Source: Mytilus californianus
Lineage: Eukaryota; Mollusca; Bivalvia; Mytilida; Mytilidae
DNA: 64,000 nucleotides
NCBI RefSeq assembly: GCF_021869535.1
Contig: NW_026262668.1
Span: forward strand, 137,317,635-137,381,634
Direction: 5' to 3'
The stretch's first letter is position 1. Each line of letters starts with the position of its first letter. The notes beneath the pieces were generated by a model. The model saw nothing but the letters and a program-made list of their open reading frames with translations. It had not been told where the DNA came from and searched no databases. The translations under genes and the position numbers were made by a program. Of the stretch, positions 1-11,285 are shown piece by piece.

Positions 1-1220
1 CTTCTCAAAAGGTATCAAAAGGTATACAGGCCTTGATTGATAAATGCGTTTTAACAAAACTGAACGCAAGCAACAAATTAAGCTCATTTCACCCACATGT
101 ATATTCATATTCATTAGTGTCTCATTTCTCTGATACGTATCACTAATGATTTGCTAAAAAGCAATCAATGAATCCAATGTTAAAGAAAAAAACAAACAAA
201 ATTTACGTAGGACCAAACTGTGTATACAAACACCTTGAACTACAATTATATGGATAAGAACTGATAGGTTAATATATCGTGGAAAGAAATAAGTCAACTT
301 ATTTAAAACCGATTTACAGATTTCATACACAAAATCATTAAGTTTTGTCAGAAAGGAATCGCTGACCACTGGCTAAAGGATACTGTCGTTACAGTATAAC
401 ATCAGTGGTGTTAACGTAGTGTTGATGAAAACATGTTTTCGCCCATGTACTGTTTCTCTCATTTTGTGGGTATTCGTTTAAACAAAGCGCTTTTTTATAC
501 AGCTGACAACGTATGAATTCAAAACGTGTTCATTGTGACACTCAAACATATTTTTCTTTTTCTACTAAATGAATTGCAACAATAGTAGCTTTAGAAACAA
601 ATGACACGAGCTATAAAATGCACAAAAATATGAATGAATGAGGAATATCAACTTATACCAGTAAAACCTTTTTTGTATTAACTAGAGGATGAAAAGACAA
701 ATTCGACTGTACCAAAACGAACTTTTATAACCCTTTATACGTATAAAATGCACATCGCACATATATCATTATAATTCATTCTGTTTATTTAATTGTATTC
801 ACAATCCGTTTATGGGTTTGCGAATTGTCGGAGGAACAATACCATTTAACTCCGTCCAATATTGATGACGTAATACATTACAGGAATTTCAACAACTACC
901 CTACAGTACAATAGACCACTATAAATACCAACACCCTACTACTCGGGAAAAAACTTATATATAAACAAATTCAAACAACAGCGAGCAGCATATGATCCAA
1001 ATAGCTTATCTTTTATAGGCGCAAAATGGGATGAAGTTGAACTAATTTTACGTGCATGCATATTTTTCCACTCTCAACCTTATTTCATAAAACAAAGACA
1101 CACAGACACACTAAAAAGAAGCACATTACAGCTAACAACAGAGTAACAACTAAATTATATAAGGAAAAAAAGACGACACATATTTGGGTTGTTCACCCGA
1201 TTTTAGCAATATATCGAAAC
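1..1220. other. AT-rich stretch with no supported gene
   Basis: I see only short chance frames of 60-70 codons here. They have no recognisable domain, and no repeat family seen elsewhere in the window recurs here. Confidence 0.5.
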
Positions 1221-1360
1221 TATAAACAACTGTCATACAAGTGGGAGATTTAGCTAGCTAAGTTGTTTTTCAATTGTTTCGTTGATTGATACGTTTGATT
1301 TTGTTAGTTTTTGGGGACTTCCCCTTTTTTTGATTTGCCTTGTGGTTTAGTATTTTTGTT
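1221..1360 (-). repeat. Interspersed repeat family B, internally deleted copy
   Basis: Read on the minus strand, this shares the two ends of a family seen at 6655, 8284, 31225, 40365 and 52450. One end holds the TAGCTAGCTAAACCTCCCAC block followed by TTGTATGACAGTTG; the other holds the block reading ACTAAACC-CAAATC and GGAAGTCCCCAA. The middle block (CTGTCATATTCCTGACTTGG in other copies) is missing. No coding capacity is visible. The family is known to me only as a common mussel repeat; its class is unresolved. Confidence 0.55.
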
Positions 1361-1589
1361 TTACTTTTGTATATGATAAATACATAAAAGCGCTTCGGAC
1401 GCACGGAATATATAAAATGTAACTTTGTTCTTCATTTGCCGGACTATGTCGTCGATCGATTTGAGATATACCTCCTTTGTTATCAAACATGTATTTATAT
1501 GTTTGTCATTTTTTTCACCAAGTTATGACTGCATAATCGTCAGCTCCTGATTGTCTTGTTTTTATCTGAACATAATTATCAGATGAACC

Positions 1590-1700
1590 TTCTTGATTGT
1601 GCCAGTACAAAAAAGTAAAATAACAAAAATACCGAACTTCAAGGGAATTCAAAACATAAAGTCCCCCATAAAACGGCAAAATCAAAAGCCCAAAGAAATT
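1590..1700 (+). repeat. Interspersed repeat family B, 5' part
   Basis: It holds the head of the family: AAGTAAAATAACAAAAATAC, then CCGAACT, GGGAATTCAAAAC, AAAGTCCCC and GGCAAAATCAAAAGC. The same order of blocks occurs at 8284-8400 and 52455-52560. The copy stops before the CTGTCATATTCCTGAC block. Confidence 0.65.
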
Positions 1701-2639
1701 GTGTATTTCATACAATACATGAAATCCTCTAGATTCCTTTAATTACACTTAATCGTATAACAAACTGAACGCAATGGCGTTGTGTTGTATGGCAAATGAA
1801 CTTAAATCTTGTCAAACAAAATAAAAAAAATTTTAAAAATTCATTTTTCTTATATGAACTTAAGAACTTGTGCTTGTGCAAACACAAGATTGATCATGTA
1901 ATATGTTATGTAACTCTACCGTCATTCCATACAATTTGTGTGAAAACTTTTTTTCCAAAACTTCCTACAGAAAAGTACAGAATACCTCTACAATTAAGTT
2001 CCATCAAACCGTTAACAAGCTTCAGTCGTTGCCTATTAGGAATCGAGAAAGATCACTTGTGTTCGATCAGCAATCACTCGTATATCATTTTATTTGTTCG
2101 TATTTATTTCTGCACTAATTTGTATTGTTTGCTTACAAAACAGAAATTGACTAATGTAACAGCAAACATTTCATCGACTGAACACAACTTGCATGTGCCA
2201 GCTGTTTCCGTTTATAAATTTAATATTAATAAGATATAATAAATGTGCAGTAACTATATGAATTCAATTATAATACCATATGGTTTTTATCAGGTTAAAA
2301 AAACATAACATTTTTTAAGCATTTGAGCTTACATAACTTATATATAATGTAACTGCTTAAGTGTCGTACAAAACCGTCTTAAATAATACACTGTCCATTG
2401 TATAAGTCTCTTGATATATCATAATGAAAAACACAGAATGGAAAATAATTAAAGCATAAAGAGAATTGTAAAATAAAGTGACATTGAAAGAGACACCAAA
2501 ATAGTATTCTAGCGACATTTTTGCTTAAAAATGCAACGGATAAAAAGGTGCTTTTCATTTTTGATGGTAAAAAGTTCCGGTTAAGTAACAATCGTTCTCA
2601 TATAATATTGAATTTATTGTTGAAAACATGAAAAATTAA
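1701..2639. other. No supported gene; one long chance frame
   Basis: The longest non-transposon frame of the window (1796-2239 plus, 147 codons) lies here. Its product is rich in Lys, Asn, Ile, Leu and Cys as expected from AT-rich DNA. It has no domain I recognise and overlaps a second frame (1903-2118). I do not call it a gene. Confidence 0.5.
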
Positions 2640-2850
2640 AAGATAAGCGAAAGATACCAAAGGGACATTCAAAGTCGAAAATAAACTGACACCGCCATGG
2701 CTAAAAAAGAAAAAGACCAAACGACAAACAACAGTATAAAAAACACAACATAGAAAACTAAAGACTGAGCAACACGAACCCCACCAAAAACAGGGGTGAT
2801 CTCAGGTGCTCCGCAAGGGTAAGCAGATCCTGCTCACCACGGATATATGA
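2640..2850 (+). repeat. Interspersed repeat family C
   Basis: The block order is AAGATACCAAAGGGACATTC, GAAAATAAACTGACA, CGCCATGGCTAAAAA, AACACGAACCCCACCAAAAA, GGGGTGATCTCAGGTGCTCC and GGGTAAGCAGATCCTGCTC. This matches a mussel repeat I recognise. A reversed copy lies at 6115-6300 and a fragment at 34560-34640. It is noncoding. Confidence 0.65.
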
Positions 2851-3217
2851 AAGAGTTAAGTATAAAATAAGTTTATGATATTGATTTGTGAAATTCGTTT
2901 TAGTTTCATACTCAATTTAATAGTCTATAGACGAAGTATATCATATGAACACGAATATGCAATTTATTTTATAGCTTGAACAGACATATCTAATAATCGT
3001 AATTTTGACACCATGACTAAGTATTAAACCCTAGTAGTAGATGAGTGTGCTCGAAAGATGTGAACACGTACGTGAAAAGTGGTTTAATTAGGAGGAAATA
3101 ATGCTTACAGCTGCTATAGGCATACTCTGCTCATGCAAAAACAAATGTTTTTCTGTTTACAACTTTCCATTTTTTGATCAACATACAGCAAAGATTAAAT
3201 ATATAAGGAAGGAAACA

Positions 3218-3315
3218 TAAGAATAACAAGATGTGGTATGATTGCCCATGAGACAACTCTCCACCAGAGACCAAATAGACGTTTAACAACTTTAGGTCAC
3301 CGTACGGCCTTTATG
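3218..3315 (-). repeat. Solo 3' tail of Penelope-like family 1
   Basis: On the plus strand it reads AAGATGTGGTATGATTG, then GAGACAACTCTCCACCAGAG and ACCAAATAG, ending near CACCGTACGGCC. This is the reverse complement of the terminal segment that ends the RT-bearing copies at 20492, 46890 and 56706. The piece is therefore the extreme 3' end of that retroelement, in minus orientation and cut off after about 100 bases. Confidence 0.75.
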
Positions 3316-5187
3316 TACATCTTTTAATAACTATAGTACAGTTATACAAATATCTAGATAAATCATGATATAATAGTTTCAAAATAAACTTTTAATTGGT
3401 CTGGTTATAAATATAATTAAAATTGACTTTGTCAGCTTTTATCACAAAAAAAATAAATTTCAATTGTCCTCCACGCACCGGTTTTCCTGCTGTTACATTT
3501 GCTTATTCGTAAAGACATTCAAAAAAATCAAATACTTTTATTCAAAATATAATATGATATATGTCATATCTAAAACATTGAAAACCATCAGGGAATATTA
3601 ATATAATTATAGAATATCAATAAATCAGACAGAATGTCAATTTGTTAAATTTCCTCGAAGAAATAAATTTTGAAACCTGAACATGTCTTTAGGCAAAATG
3701 TAATTTTGAATGTTTTATCAAAAGCTCTGAATGCGACAACGTGTTTTTTTACAAACAAAAGCATTGGTTACAACAACCTGGCATATGAGAGACAACAGTA
3801 GTTTTTCGGTGTTTAAAACTGACATATCCTTTTTGAAAAGAAAGAAAAACCCCGAGAAAACCACATTATTATCATTTTTTTCAAACGGAGCTGACCGGGA
3901 GCGTCGACTGGGCAAGCCTGTTTTGCTTGCATTACTTTTATGAGAATTTACGTTCCATGAGCATTCCGTGGTGCGTTTTTATATTGTGTTTGTAATTAGA
4001 TTTTTACCCTTCAAACTAAAAACAATTGTGGTATTTGCTAAGAAATTTAAGTTTATCCATTGTATTTTCATAATCATACAATAAACGTTTGTAAAATGCA
4101 AAATAAACTTTATATGGAAACCTTTCAACTCTGTTAGCACTAAAATTTACTGCTTTTTTTTTTTGTCTTTAAAATATTACACCGAAACAAATGTTCATAA
4201 GTAATATTTTTCATCCGGTCCTGGCTTGCAATTCATGTTTTGAAGCCTTCCATTTATGCATTGTATTTTTGTAAATATGCACATAACTTGACACGAAATT
4301 TTTATTTTAGTTTGTGCAAAAACATTTAAAAATTGATAAAGTATCCATTTTGATGGTATACAAAAGATGAAAAATTATACGAATTATCTGTATAATTTGC
4401 AACATATTAAAACTCTGATCGATTATACAATATATAACTCCGAAAAGTTCCAAATTGTCATTATAGATTACATCAGAGAATCAAATTAGCAGATTTAATT
4501 AATGATAACGCTTAATCAAACTATACTAGAAAATAAATTGGTGAGACGTTCATGACAATGAGTTGGAATAAATCAGATCGGTAAGATGAATTGACCTTTC
4601 AGTCATTCTTGATTTCTTCATTCAGACATCGGTCGATAAGTATTTCACTGCATTCATAAAACAGAGTTACTCCGTCGCCTGATAGTTGTGTTTGAAATAC
4701 TTAAATAAACTGGCAAAATATAACGGATGTAAGTTTCCAAGCTTGAAAATGGGGAAGCAGTCATCCAGCCGTTAAATAAAAGCAGGTGCAAAAATTCAAT
4801 TTGTGTAAAAGCTTCCTGTAACGTTGATTTTGGTTGAAAACTGGAGTTTATAACACAGGTACGCACTTTACCCCACCCATCCAACTTGATTACGCTATTT
4901 AAATAAAAATGTTTTCTTGTATTTCAGCCTTACAATGTATTTTTTCATTTCAATTTTACATAGTTGTTCTTTTTCGACAAAAACTTTTTTTGTGCATAAA
5001 TATCTTTAAATACTAAAATATAACATCTAAATACATATCTGTTTTGCTTTCCTATTAAAAAAATCGAATATGATTCGGGTTAACCAAGAAGCGCTCTTTA
5101 ACCGCTTGACAATGAGCGCACTTGATGTAGTTTAAGTAAGAAAGGCTTTCTCTCATTCCATTTGAAACGAAGGTGTCTAATGTATGT
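3316..5187. other. AT-rich stretch with no supported gene
   Basis: Two opposing frames overlap at 3718-3943, and a 76-codon minus frame lies at 4654-4884. None shows a domain. From about 5090 the text GACAATGAGCGCACTTGATG resembles very diverged units of the 51-bp array that follows. Confidence 0.45.
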
Positions 5188-5665
5188 TGATCCAGAATGG
5201 CTTTCATGCCGATATAGCGAATCTTGTACAAGATATTCCAGAATTGCTTTCATGCCGATAAACTACAGCGTATCTTGTACAGCATAACCTAGAATGGCTT
5301 TCGTGCCGATTAACTACAGCGTATATTGTGCAGGATAACCAAGAATAGCTTTCATGCTGATACACTATAGCGTATCTTGTACAGGATAACCAATAATGGC
5401 TTTCATGCCGATACACTACAGCGTATCTTGTACAGGATAACCCAGAATGGCTTTCATGCCGATAAACTACAGGGTATCTTGTACAGGATAACCCAGTATG
5501 GCTTTCGTGCCGATAACTACAGCGTATCTTGTACAGGATAACCAAGAATGGCTTTCATACCGATACACTACAGCGTATCTTGTACAGGATAACCAAGAAT
5601 GGCTTTCATGCCGATACACTACAGCGTATCTTGTGCAGAACAATCCAAAATGGCTTTTCAACCAA
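5188..5665. repeat. Tandem array, 51-bp unit, ten copies
   Basis: The landmark AATGGCTTTCATGCCGAT recurs at about 5194, 5241, 5292, 5343, 5394, 5445, 5496, 5546, 5597 and 5648, mostly 51 bases apart. Each unit continues CACTACAGCGTATCTTGTAC then AGGATAACC. Because 51 is 17 codons, frames stay open through many units on both strands (minus 5204-5545 and 5467-5679, plus 5498-5695), giving a 17-residue periodic product. One 1-base deletion near 5510-5546 switches the minus frame. I regard it as a minisatellite; translation is unsupported. Confidence 0.9.
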
Positions 5666-6085
5666 TTCAGTATTAACATAATTGAGGCATGTTAATCCAG
5701 GACGGCTTTCCAAACGTTTTTTTTATGTTAACAGCTTATACAGATAATCTTAAATGGCTTTCCAGCCTAATGAAACACCACTATAATGCACGGAAATAAA
5801 AACAACTTTCTAATCGGTTGAAATTGATGATATCAGATGCAGTTATCGCAGAATGACTTTTCAAACGATTTATTATGTGTATACCTGCTTCGGAATTAAT
5901 CCAGACTGGCTTTTAAACGACTCATTATTAACATACCCGATGCAATGACAAGGCTTTCCATCAATTTACTACTAATAAACATTACTAGTATGTGGCTTTA
6001 TGCTCAATAGCTTTTACAAGGCTAATTTTACAATAAGCCAGTATTTTGCAGATAAATCGAAAATGGCTTTTCAACAGTGAAAACT
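5666..6085. repeat. Decayed continuation of the 51-bp array
   Basis: Degenerate units built around (A/G)A(T/C)GGCTTT recur near 5703, 5752, 5847, 5907, 5950 and 6061 at irregular spacing. Similar traces (GTTTGTCCATTAAAGCTTT) reappear near 6990-7010, so an older array probably spanned about 5.1-7.0 kb before other repeats were inserted. Confidence 0.6.
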
Positions 6086-6114
6086 GTGTCCAGCAGATGA
6101 TTTGTTATCCTGAA

Positions 6115-6300
6115 TATTACATAAACCGCATCTGAGATCACGTCGGTGTTTGTTGTGGATCCTATTGGCCCGTTTTTAGTATTGTGTGTGGTGTTTTGTA
6201 TGCGTTTGTTTGTCTTTTCTTCTGATTTTTGACATCCATGGTTTTGTTTGTTTTTTCCAACTTATGAATTTTGATTGTCCCTTTGTATCCTTATGTTTTG
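6115..6300 (-). repeat. Interspersed repeat family C, reverse copy
   Basis: It is the reversed and diverged counterpart of 2640-2850: GCATCTGAGATCACGTCGGT, then TTTTAGTATTGTGTGTGG, CATCCATGGTTTTGTTTGTT and TTTTGATTGTCCCTTTG line up with the complement of that copy. Confidence 0.5.
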
Positions 6301-6654
6301 TCTCTGTTTTAAATGACTATAACACTAGTACGTGTAAGCCTGTAAGTATTGATAATACGGGCATTCTTAATATTTTGATTAAAACGCCATTGACAATTCT
6401 CATTTAAACGCTAGTGTAATTCATTAAGTTGTAAGTCTGGTATCTTCAATAAGTATTTTGTAACATTGGTAGCTTCAGCTGTCTCTTAATGATAATGAAA
6501 ATACCTTATACAGGTTAATCCAGTTTGAGTAATAATGAGCGTATACGGTGAAAGGGATACGGAAAATCATTCCAGTAGATTGAAAATGAGTGTAAACAAG
6601 TATCAACAAAAATGCCAAACTATAAATAAATTCATAAAGGGGGATGTCCATATA

Positions 6655-6835
6655 ACAGGACAAAACAAAACGCTTGACTACATCAACCAACGGATTGAAT
6701 GGAAAACAACTGTCATAATCCTGACTTGGTACAGGCATTTTCCAAAGAAAATGGTGGGTCAAATCTGGTTTTATAGCTAGATAAAACCCCCCACTTGTAT
6801 GACAGTCGTTTATAGTTCCGTTATATTGACAAAAA
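6655..6835 (+). repeat. Interspersed repeat family B
   Basis: Blocks present: ATTGAATGGAAAACAACTGT, CCTGACTTGGTACAGGCATT, AAATGGTGGGTC, TTTTATAGCTAGATAAA, CCCACTTGTATGACAGTCG and GTTATATTGACA. It lies inside the decayed 51-bp array and the frame 6535-6780 reads through it; that frame is not a gene. Confidence 0.7.
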
Positions 6836-7029
6836 TTTGTGACTGTTTGTTGTCCAACCGATTGACAATGAGCATACCAGATACATATGTTCAAGGATAT
6901 TTTTCCAACTTTTTACAATATGTTTATCTGATACTATACAACTAAATCCATAAAGGCTTCCTACGTATTGACTGTTGCATATCTGGTGCAGGTTTGTCCA
7001 TTAAAGCTTTCGATTTCATTGAAAATAAT

Positions 7030-8285
7030 TGGGTTACAACAAAAAGACAATAAGTGTACCTCGTCTTGTATTAACAGCCCCTCTGGTCATGTTATTACTG
7101 GATATCTAAACATAATTCATCATGAACATCTCCGAAAGGTGATATATCATGGTCCTATAGTGTTCAGAGAACCCAATGCGAACCATAACTTCAAAATAAT
7201 TATGGATTCCATCGAGGACTACGTCAGAGCATGGGCTAAACAAGAAGAAGTTGAACTGGACACTTTGTCGGAATGGGTCAAAACAATCAGGTCTCTGATA
7301 AAACGTCGAATTCATAAGTTCAAAAACTGTGTGATTGATCGACCAAAGTCCGTTTTCAGAGACAAAAAAGCTGTGAAATGTCTATCATCTCGTCACGATA
7401 AATATGTTGTTGTTCCTGCGGATAAAGCTTCAAATAATATTGTCTTTGTATGTAAATCGTACCACTACGCGTGCCTTGTAGAAGAATTAGGAATAAATTA
7501 GCTCTCAGGTAATCCCACATACAAAAACGTATCATTTCGCACGGATGAGATTTTTTGGCGAATCATAAGTCCTTCATGGCTTCAGGGATCATTAAATTGA
7601 ATAGCAAATCTGAGGACTTACCTTGTTTGTATTGGATACCTAAGCTCCACAAAATTCCGTACAAACAACGGTATATTGCCGGCTCATCTCAATGTTCTAC
7701 AAAGGAATTGTCCGTTAGATTGACAAAAATTCTATCTGCAGTGAAAGAGGGTCTTCAGAAATACTGTGCGACTGTTTACTAGCGTAGTGGTATTAACCAT
7801 ATGTGGATTCTAAAAAACTCTAATGAACTTCTGGATAATCTTAAATCTAAATCTTTCTCTGAAATTAATTCTATCGAAAATTTTGATTTTTCAACCCTTT
7901 ATACCACCATTCCCCATGTAAAATTGAAAAATCGTCTAAAAGAAATAATCCACAATGATTTTCAATATAAAAAAAATGGTACCCTACGCTATAAATGTAT
8001 TGCTTTGGGATACCATACGACATATTTTGTTAATAGTGAACAGAAAAGTAAAACTTGCTACACAGAGGAACAGGTGATCAGTATGCTGGAGTTTCTTTTT
8101 GACAACATATATGTTGAATTTGGAGATAGACTTTTTCAACAAATTGTCGGCATTCCTATGAGAACGAACTGTGCGCCTCTCCTTGCTAACCTCTTTTTAT
8201 TTTTATATGAGTCGGAGTTCCTTCAGACACTTGTCAAAAACAAGAAGATAAAAGATGCCAGATTATTTAATTTTACATTCAGAAA
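7030..8285 (+). pseudogene. Penelope-like retroelement, N-terminal and core RT (broken)
   Basis: A conceptual product runs through three frames. The first (to 7501) holds the family's N-terminal part: a GPIVFREPN segment, a basic helix (KTIRSLIKRRIHKFKN) and VVPADKASNNIVFV. It ends in a stop at 7499-7501. After a frameshift the next part (7567-7782) carries LYWIPKLHKIPY, the PKxHK box typical of Penelope-like RTs, and ends in another stop. The third (7801-8285) has RT motif A in DFSTLYTTIPH and motif B in VGIPMRTNCAPLLANLFL, where R replaces the usual G. The copy is cut at FTFR by a family B repeat, just before the YxDD catalytic box. No endonuclease domain is visible. The Penelope-like call rests on motif recognition; the clade is not resolved. 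Confidence 0.8.
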
Positions 8286-8525
8286 AAAGTAAAATAACAA
8301 AAATACCGAAGTCCAAGGAAAATTCAAAACGGAAAGTCCCTGATCAAATGGCAAAATTAAAAGCTCAAACACATCAAACGAATGGAAAACAACTGTCATA
8401 TTCCTGACTTGGTACAAACATTCCTTGTGTAGAAAATGGTTGATTAAACCTGATTTTATAGCTAGCTAAACCTCTCACTTGTATGACAGTCATATAGAAT
8501 TCCATTATATTGACAGCAATGTGTG
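8284..8525 (+). repeat. Family B repeat inserted in the RT gene
   Basis: This is the most complete copy: AAAAGTAAAATAACAAAAAT, CAAGGAAAATTCAAAACGG, AAAGTCCC, GGCAAAATTAAAAGC, AACAACTGTCATATTCCTGA, TTTTATAGCTAGCTAAACC, CACTTGTATGACAGTC and CATTATATTGACA. Its left end falls directly after the FTFR codons of the upstream RT, replacing the YxDD segment. RT sequence does not resume to the right, so the rest was deleted or lost. Confidence 0.75.
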
Positions 8526-8526
8526 A

Positions 8527-8686
8527 GAAAAAACAGACATAATAGGTAACAATGTTAAAATTGGCGAACAGCAGTCAATAGTGTGTTATAATCTAAATCA
8601 AAATTAAGATTATAACACAATGTTGATTGCTGTATCCAAATCTTTTAGATTTTTACCCATTATGTCTGTTCTGTTTTTGAATGAGC
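8527..8686. repeat. Foldback (inverted repeat) joined to family B
   Basis: The left arm contains ACAGACATAATAGGTAA and AGTGTGTTATAATCT; the right arm contains AGATTATAACACAATG and TTACCCATTATGTCTGT. These are reverse complements with a few mismatches, about 75 bases per arm around a short AT-rich centre. It may be the natural terminus of family B or a separate small element. Confidence 0.75.
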
Positions 8687-8869
8687 ATACAAAACGGAGG
8701 ATACTCCAGAATTTCGATTATCCTACACTTTTAATCATTTTATAACTCACTTGGAATCAACCAATGCTAACGTACTGGAAGTCTTTAACAAAATAATCTC
8801 CAAATTATTGGTTTAAAACATCAATAGAAATATGATGAATATTTTGTTTCTAAATTATTGTTAACTTTA

Positions 8870-9334
8870 GGTGTAATATCACCAAATCACAGTACGTCAC
8901 ATCCGGTTGCATACGAAAATAGGTCGGAAAAAAATATTCCCTTGAATTTGACAGTTGTAGGTAATTAATCCTACATTTCATTGCAGTAAAACATTTCTGG
9001 GTCATAAACATATATCTTGGGTATTTAAAAGCACCATTATTTTTTTATTTGGGGTTTCTATAGAATATTTTGGAAACTTGAGGTTACATGGTTACTAAAG
9101 CTTGTACACAAGTTAATAAAAGAGGAAAATTTGATTGGTTAACTTCCAGTGATGGTTATTTTCTTATATGCAATGAAATAGTATGTGAAATTTTTTCTAT
9201 AGTACTGGACAGGATAAAAATTTACTCATACCAAGTATTTCTGTATTTGAAACAAAGAAAAATTCTGCACAATTTTTTGAAAAGTGCAAATTTAACAAAG
9301 ACTAATAGGGGAAAATCAATGGTGGTATTACACC
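8870..9334. mobile_element. 465-bp terminal-inverted-repeat element, copy 1
   Basis: It starts GGTGTAATATCACC and ends GGTGGTATTACACC, imperfect inverted termini flanked on both sides by TA (8868-8869 and 9335-9336), as in TA-targeting MITEs. A frame at 9088-9411 opens inside it but runs past its right end and shows no domain, so I regard the element as nonautonomous. Copy 2 lies 1.37 kb downstream in the same orientation with only about five substitutions. Confidence 0.8.
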
Positions 9335-9336
9335 TA

Positions 9337-10235
9337 ATATGGGAAGCTGTACATGCACCTTTGACATTGTTAGTACTCTCATTTGTTAAAATTTTCTTGC
9401 TATTTAAGTGAAATATTACAAAAAATGAAATATTCTGAGTGGATTGAGTCTCCAAAACACATTTTATGAGAAAATTTCCTTGAAATAGGACTCTACCATG
9501 AATATTAGTTGACATAACAAGCCATACTAAGTGTTTTGGGGAGCCTTTTCTCCTTATTTCTTATATTCTGCTATAATAGAAAATGTTTCTAAGAAATACT
9601 TTAATAAATATATAGTTATAAGTAAATGAAATTATTTTTAAAGCAGTAACAACAAATTATTCACAGGAAGAGAAGCTTTTTATGTCCCTCTCTGGAACGC
9701 TGCGTAAATTTAAGTTTTACGTAAGGACTTATTGAAACCTCCTTGGAGACTGTAAACTTTTATGTTGATAGTTCATTCAGCTTGAATACTTCAACTACTC
9801 ATTTATTATAACATTTCTATCATAAATGAGTGAAAGTTACCCCAAAATTTTTATTTATTGGCCTTAAAAGTTGAAATTTTGAGGAAATGAGAGGTATAAA
9901 TGGGCCAAAACAGACCTTATAAGGAAGACAAAGAGGTCCATTAGTGGTATTTATCATCCTAAAGTCATCTTTTGTATCATATTCAACTGTTTGTAGGCAG
10001 ATGAGATAGATATTTGATCATTTATTGGTCTACACTATATTCTATCATGATGCGGCTTGGTTTGGATCTTTCGAAGAAATTTTGCTCGAATCGCTGTAGA
10101 TGTCATCTTACATTATACTAGATTTTTCTCAAACTATTGAACAGATTATGACAAAACTTGACAGGAATGCTTGAAATAACCAGTATTACAAAGGAAAAAA
10201 GTCTCATTCAGTTTATTTAACAAAAAAGTCTTCTT
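9337..10235. other. 900-bp segment between the twin elements
   Basis: No gene is visible. It is unique within this window. It is either ordinary flanking DNA between two insertions or the centre of a larger composite unit with 465-bp direct repeats at its ends. Confidence 0.5.
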
Positions 10236-10237
10236 TA

Positions 10238-10702
10238 GGTGTAATACCACCAAATCATAGTACGTCACATCCGGTTGCATACGAAAATAGGTCGAAAAAA
10301 AATATTCCCTTGAATTTGACAGTTGTAGGTAATTAATCCTACATTTCATTGCAGTAAAACATTTCTGGGTCATAAACATATATCTTGGGTATTTAAAAGC
10401 ACCATTATTTTTTTATTTGGGGTTTCTATAGAATATTTTGGAAACTTGAGGTTACATGGTTACTAAAGCTTGTACACAAGTTAATAAAAGGGGAAAATTT
10501 GATTGGTTAACTTCCAGTGATGGTTATTTTCTTATATGCAATGAAATAGTATGTGAAATTTTTTCTATAGTACTGGACAGGATAAAACTTTACTCATACC
10601 AAGTATTTCTGTATTTGAAACAAAGAAAAATTCTGCACAATTTTTTGAAAAGTGCAAATTTAACAAAGACTAATAGGGGAAAATCAATGGTGGTATTACA
10701 CC
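10238..10702. mobile_element. 465-bp terminal-inverted-repeat element, copy 2
   Basis: It begins GGTGTAATACCACC and ends GGTGGTATTACACC, flanked by TA at 10236-10237 and 10703-10704. Length equals copy 1 exactly and I count five base differences, so both are young or were duplicated together. The internal frame 10456-10707 is again open across most of the element, with no recognisable product. Confidence 0.8.
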
Positions 10703-11159
10703 TATAACACATATATTAATCGTTGATATTTCGTGATCATTTTGGTCGATTATATCTTGCAAACGTTCTAATTGTGGGCTTCCGTTTAGTTCAAAAAGGG
10801 CTTTCGTAAGTGATTTCTCTTTTCTCTTTGTATCTTCGATATATTTTAGGTATACACATTAGTTTACCGAAGCGAGTCCAAATGAAATTATTGTGACACT
10901 TTCAGATAAGTGCATTGCTTATATTTTATTATTGCCTTGCAGTACATAACTATTCAAATAATATATTAATTTGACAAAGTATATTCAATTATTTCTGTGT
11001 GATAATGCAGTACCATTTCATCCAGTTAGTAATAAAGCAGTTAATCGCCAAAGAAAATAGAAAAAAATCAATCAGATTTAATTGGGAATAAATGTATAAT
11101 TGATTACAATAGCTATACTCATGCTTTAAGAGTAAAAAATTGAAAACAACACGTTTAAT
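10703..11159. other. No supported gene
   Basis: AT-rich sequence without repeats shared elsewhere in the window. The minus frame beginning at 11276 and ending at 10989 is partly derived from the following repeat. Confidence 0.4.
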
Positions 11160-11285
11160 AATTTCATGCGTCCGAAGCGCTTTTCTGGATTTACCTTCAT
11201 CAGGAACGCTCAATGCCAAACATTTGAAATCCGAGGGATGTATAAGTACCGAAACAGTTGAAGAGCTATATGACAAAAATACCTA
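11160..11285 (-). repeat. Interspersed repeat family F
   Basis: On the minus strand it reads AGCTCTTCAACTG, GATGTATACATCCC-like text reduced to TACATCCCTCGG, then GTTCCTGATGAAGGTAAATC, CAGAAAAGCGCTTCGGACGC and ATGAAATTATTAAACGTGTT. The plus-oriented copy at 44835-44965 has the same order, and fragments occur at 31815, 41290, 45095 and 54845. The CTGATGA...GAAA skeleton resembles the hammerhead-like motif at 34253 but lacks convincing pairing. Confidence 0.65.

Noticed and set aside
1796-2239. 147-codon open frame
   Set aside because: Longest frame not in a transposon, but its composition is that of AT-rich noise, it has no domain, and another frame overlaps it.
8870-10702. LTR retrotransposon with 465-bp LTRs (TG...CA ends are present)
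   Set aside because: The flanks fit TA duplications around each copy separately, the outer flanks do not form a direct duplication, and the 900-bp centre has no gag, pol, primer-binding site or polypurine tract that I can see.
11160-11285. Functional hammerhead ribozyme in family F
   Set aside because: CTGATGA and GAAA are present but stem II has an A-A mismatch at its base and the expected U-H cleavage bases after stem III are absent. Kept only as a possible relic.
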